Shown here one piece after another: positions 61,164 to 64,000 of a DNA stretch of 64,000 nt. The stretch is from positions 1,010,957-1,074,956 of the forward strand of contig NZ_VRKQ01000008.1 of assembly GCF_008056315.1 (NCBI RefSeq), given 5' to 3'. The stretch's first letter is position 1. The number at the start of each line of letters is the position of its first letter. Position numbers and translations under genes: made by a program. Source of the stretch: Seonamhaeicola maritimus (lineage in GTDB: Bacteria > Bacteroidota > Bacteroidia > Flavobacteriales > Flavobacteriaceae). The notes under the pieces are model-generated. The model was given only the letters and a program-made list of their open reading frames with translations, was not told the origin of the DNA and made no database searches.

Positions 61164-62798
61164 ATGTTAAGAATCACCTGTGTTTTAATTACATTTATTT
61201 TTAGTATTTCAATGCATGCCCAAAATGCTCCAGAAACCTTTAAGAACCCTATATTATCAGGTTTTTATCCTGATCCTTCTATATGTAGAGTTGGAGATAC
61301 TTATTACATGGTGAACTCCTCTTTTGAGTGGTATCCAGGATTGCCAATTCATAGAAGTAAAGATTTGGTGAATTGGGAAAAGATTGGACACGGTTTACAT
61401 AGACCAGACCAAATTGTTTATAAGGACGGACTTAGAAATTCTAATGGTATTTTCGCGCCAAGTATAAGGTACAATAACGGCACATTTTATATTATTTGTA
61501 CTATGGTTGGTCAAAAGGGTAACTTTATAATTAAAGCTACAGACCCTTCTGGACCTTGGAGTGACCCTATGTGGATTCAAGACGCTCCTGGAATAGATCC
61601 TTCATTGTTTTGGGATGAAGACGGACGTTGTTATTATACAGGAGCAGGTATAGTAGACAGAACTAAAAAGGAATGGCCAGGGAAAAATGGAGTTTGGATG
61701 CAAGAAATTAATCCTGATGAAGGTGTACTTTTAGGTGAAAAGAAGCAATTAACATATGGACATGCTTCTAATGCAAGATGGGCAGAAGGGCCGCATTTAT
61801 ACAAGATAGATGGCGAATACTTATTATTAATTGGTGAAGGTGGAACAGGAGAGTATCATGCAGTAACTGTTTTTAATAGTAAAAGCTTATGGGGACCATA
61901 TATCCCAAACCATGCAAATCCAGTAATGACTCATAGACATTTAGGAAAAACATATCCAATTGGTCAAACGGGACATGCAGATTTAGTGCAAACTCAAAAT
62001 GGTGATTGGTGGAGTGTATTATTAGCCAAAAGAAGGGTGGAAGGGTTTATAACTTTGGCAAGAGAAACGTTTTTGGCAAAAGTGATAATGACCCAACAAG
62101 AAAGTGGTGTAACACCTATTTACAACCCTGGAATTGGACTTTTGGTGAATTCGCAAGAGCGTCCTGATTTACCATGGACACCTGTACCTGAAATAGTTGA
62201 GCGTGATGAATTTGATAACGAACAATTGGGTTTGGAATGGAATTTTTTAAGATCGCCTAAGTATAAGTGGTATACACAAAAAGATAGCCATTTGGAAATG
62301 CAATTACGTCCAGAAATGGTGACAGAATTATCGAATCCGTCCTATATAGCACAGCGCACACGTCATCATAGTTATGTAGCTGCTTCAAAATTATCGTTTA
62401 AGGCTAAAACGGAAAATGAAAAGGCAGGTTTAGTGATATATAGAAGGCATGGAAATAATTACCAGCTATTAAAAACAAAAAATAAAATTGTTTTAATCAA
62501 AGTGTTTCAAGAAGGAAATAAAGGAGATTTTGAACCCCGAATAGTAGCTTCCGCTTCATATAACGAAAAGAATGTTGTTTTAACGGCTAAGGTTGATGGA
62601 ATTAATGTTCAATTTTTCTATGGTAATAGCGAAGAGGAATTAATCCCAATAGGAGAACTCCAAGATTATACCATAGTTTCAGATGATGTAGCGCAACGTT
62701 TTAATGGGGTTTATTTAGGGATGTACGCAACGTCCTCTGGAGATAAAACAAAGAATAAAGCCTTTTTTGATTGGTTTAGTCTATTAGGTAATGATTAA
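61164..62798 (+). CDS. GH43 family glycosidase (beta-xylosidase-like) with C-terminal beta-sandwich
   Basis: 544 residues, signal peptide ending SMHAQ. GH43 propeller (about 25-335) with catalytic Asp 37 (SGFYPDPS), Asp 145 (PGIDPSLFW) and Glu 208 (WAEGPHLY). From about 340 a DUF1349/GH43_C-type beta-sandwich follows (NEQLGLEWNFLRSPK). Family members include beta-xylosidases and alpha-L-arabinofuranosidases. Red-algal galactans may carry xylose branches, but the substrate is unproven. I start at Met 61164; an in-frame TTG at 61140 overlaps the previous gene. Confidence 0.85.
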   Translation: MLRITCVLITFIFSISMHAQNAPETFKNPILSGFYPDPSICRVGDTYYMVNSSFEWYPGLPIHRSKDLVNWEKIGHGLHRPDQIVYKDGLRNSNGIFAPSIRYNNGTFYIICTMVGQKGNFIIKATDPSGPWSDPMWIQDAPGIDPSLFWDEDGRCYYTGAGIVDRTKKEWPGKNGVWMQEINPDEGVLLGEKKQLTYGHASNARWAEGPHLYKIDGEYLLLIGEGGTGEYHAVTVFNSKSLWGPYIPNHANPVMTHRHLGKTYPIGQTGHADLVQTQNGDWWSVLLAKRRVEGFITLARETFLAKVIMTQQESGVTPIYNPGIGLLVNSQERPDLPWTPVPEIVERDEFDNEQLGLEWNFLRSPKYKWYTQKDSHLEMQLRPEMVTELSNPSYIAQRTRHHSYVAASKLSFKAKTENEKAGLVIYRRHGNNYQLLKTKNKIVLIKVFQEGNKGDFEPRIVASASYNEKNVVLTAKVDGINVQFFYGNSEEELIPIGELQDYTIVSDDVAQRFNGVYLGMYATSSGDKTKNKAFFDWFSLLGND

Positions 62799-62860
62799 CA
62801 GAGGATTGTTTAGGTAATAGTTTATAAAAACAAAGACAATATCCTGAAATCCATAGAGTA

Positions 62861-62896
62861 TCAAAAAAGGACTTCCATATGGAAGTCCTTTTTTGA
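62861..62896. terminator. Bidirectional terminator between convergent genes
   Basis: AAAAAAGGACTTCC and GGAAGTCCTTTTTT form a long perfect stem around CATATG. It lies between the GH43 stop and the 3' end of the minus-strand GIN-domain gene, so it can end both transcripts and marks the edge of the locus. Confidence 0.92.
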
Positions 62897-62921
62897 TTAG
62901 TTGATTGATGTATAGGTTGGT

Positions 62922-63650
62922 TTATTTTTTTCTTACGCTTCCTGCTGAACTATTATTCTTATTTACTTTTTCAGGATTACCATAATACTTAATATCTCCA
63001 CCGCTAGTAGCACTTGCAGTCAATTCCTTTGAGATGTTAACAGTAATATCTGCACCACTAGTTGCTTTAACTTGACTAGATTCAGCTTCTAAATCTCCAG
63101 CTTTAATATCGCTTCCGCTAGTAGCTTGAGCAATAAGCTTTTGAGTTTTACCAGATAAGCGTAAGTCACTTCCGCTAGTAGAGGTACAGTTTAATATAGT
63201 TGCATTTATGCTTAACTTCATATCACTACCGCTAGTTGATTTTAGTGTTAATTCATCTGCAGAAATTGTGTTGGTTGAATACACGTCACTTCCGCTAGTT
63301 GATACAATACTAGATATGTCTTTAAAACTTACATGAATTTTTTTAGCAGAGGCTCTACCAATGCTTTGTTTGGTATGTATTTTTAAAACACCGTTTTCTA
63401 TTTCTGTTAAAATAAGATCGTGTAGATTTTCATCAGCTTCTACAGCAATTTCAGCTTCATTACTTTGAGTTAAATATACATCTAAACCTTCGGTAGCTTT
63501 AATTATTGAGAAAGATTCTGTAATATCTCTTTCAGCTGTGACTACATTACCATTTCCTTTAACACCTGTGCTAAAGTTCATGTCGAAATTACATGATACT
63601 AGAGTAAGACTTAATACGGCGGCTACAATAATTTTAATTAGCGTTGTCAT
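62922..63650 (-). CDS. Head-GIN-domain lipoprotein (DUF2807) with TSGSD repeats
   Basis: 242 residues, lipoprotein (SLTLVSC, Cys 20). The GIN/DUF2807 head region is followed by about six TSGSD or TSGAD/TSGGD turns spaced roughly 19-21 residues apart (STSGSDVY, STSGSDMK, STSGSDLR, ATSGSDIK, ATSGADIT). This is the turn pattern of a right-handed beta-helix. Often adjacent to PspC-type genes in Flavobacteriia, where the function is unclear (envelope stress or adhesion is proposed). Not obviously linked to polysaccharide breakdown. Confidence 0.85.
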   Translation of the reverse strand: MTTLIKIIVAAVLSLTLVSCNFDMNFSTGVKGNGNVVTAERDITESFSIIKATEGLDVYLTQSNEAEIAVEADENLHDLILTEIENGVLKIHTKQSIGRASAKKIHVSFKDISSIVSTSGSDVYSTNTISADELTLKSTSGSDMKLSINATILNCTSTSGSDLRLSGKTQKLIAQATSGSDIKAGDLEAESSQVKATSGADITVNISKELTASATSGGDIKYYGNPEKVNKNNSSAGSVRKK

Positions 63651-63750
63651 GATTATTTATTTTTTGATTGTTTTGTTGTTCAAATATCTCTTTTAATTAG
63701 ATTGTTATAAAGTTAATTTACCTGAATTGTAGATTTATCTAGATGAATTG

Positions 63751-64000
63751 TTAATCGTCTTTTGATTTAATCTCTACACCGTCAGAATCAATTTTTACTT
63801 TCACTTCTTCTCCTTCACCTTTAATACCATCACCGTCCACTTTAATATTAACATTATCACCTTTAATTTCAACACCTTCCTCATTTATTTTCAAGCCAGA
63901 TGTTTCATTGTGAACGTCAACATCAACGTCAAAAGATTCTTCTTCAGGGCAGTCCAAACATTCAGTATCATCTTCAATTATCTTAAGGAAATGATTGGTT
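63751..64000 (-). CDS. C-terminal fragment of an acidic protein, start beyond window
   Basis: The frame stays open to base 64000, so the N-terminus is missing. The visible 82 residues include a CLDCPEEES segment and then alternating Val/Ile and charged residues (KGDNVNIKVDGDGIKGEGEE, VKVKIDSDGVEIKSKDD). This is a repetitive beta-type tail. Gene order with the GIN protein suggests a PspC-domain protein, as is common in flavobacteria, but no PspC part is visible. Confidence 0.6.
   Translation of the reverse strand, partial: TNHFLKIIEDDTECLDCPEEESFDVDVDVHNETSGLKINEEGVEIKGDNVNIKVDGDGIKGEGEEVKVKIDSDGVEIKSKDD

Noticed and set aside
63751-63957. Complete small acidic protein starting with TTG at 63957
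   Set aside because: The frame stays open past the window edge, so this is a fragment.
1-64000. tRNA, rRNA, CRISPR arrays, insertion sequences
   Set aside because: I saw no convincing cloverleaf, repeat-spacer array or transposase in reading the window; a tRNAscan or ISfinder search was not possible here.

Overview
The window is AT-rich and reads as the chromosome of a marine member of the Bacteroidota, most likely Flavobacteriaceae. Signs of this are a SusC/SusD pair, many lipoprotein signal peptides with acidic or lysine-rich residues after the Cys, a type IX secretion C-terminal sorting domain, TAnnTTTG-type -7 boxes, and a head-GIN domain protein. Nearly all of it is one large polysaccharide utilization locus for sulfated red-algal galactans. 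It encodes twelve family S1 sulfatases, about ten glycoside hydrolases, two esterase-type proteins, a SusC/SusD/surface-binding-protein uptake unit, an AraC regulator and a cytoplasmic sugar-oxidation operon.

Layout. 1-8512 (+): end of an FAD-dependent oxidoreductase, two sulfatases, a two-domain esterase and a GH150 lambda-carrageenase. 8525-11660 (-): a TonB-dependent outer-membrane protein and a small EF-hand protein, which interrupt the locus on the opposite strand. 11857-27877 (+): six sulfatases, an SGNH hydrolase, a GH82 iota-carrageenase with a T9SS tail, a five-bladed-propeller hydrolase of uncertain family, a broken CBM6-like remnant and a GH2 enzyme. 28024-36661 (+): a GH110 alpha-1,3-galactosidase, then SusC, SusD and a surface glycan-binding lipoprotein, closed by a strong terminator. 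36838-39540: one sulfatase and a ThuA-like protein. 39524-40390 (-): the AraC regulator, divergent from the catabolic operon 40566-46331 (enolase-superfamily dehydratase/cycloisomerase, SDR, aldo-keto reductase, zinc-type dehydrogenase, FucP-like permease, duplicated RhaM-like mutarotase). 46366-62798 (+): two GH29 enzymes around a MaoC-like protein, a sulfatase with an extra C-terminal domain, GH2, GH16, a second uncertain propeller hydrolase, two tandem sulfatases, GH117 and GH43. 62922-64000 (-): a GIN-domain protein and the tail of an acidic protein, probably outside the locus.

How it may work (inference). GH150, GH82 and GH16 cut the polymer outside the cell. SusC/SusD and the binding lipoprotein import oligosaccharides. 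Periplasmic or surface sulfatases remove sulfate esters, and GH110, GH2, GH29, GH117, GH43 and the two uncertain propellers release monosaccharides. The permease carries the unusual sugar inward, and the redox/enolase operon oxidizes and dehydrates it. The left half fits lambda- and iota-carrageenan. The right half (GH29 pair, GH117, agarase/porphyranase-like GH16, fucose-type catabolic genes) looks more like an L-galactose, anhydrogalactose or fucose module. The combination, the lack of any recognizable GH127/GH129, and the uncertain propeller pair are the most interesting points.
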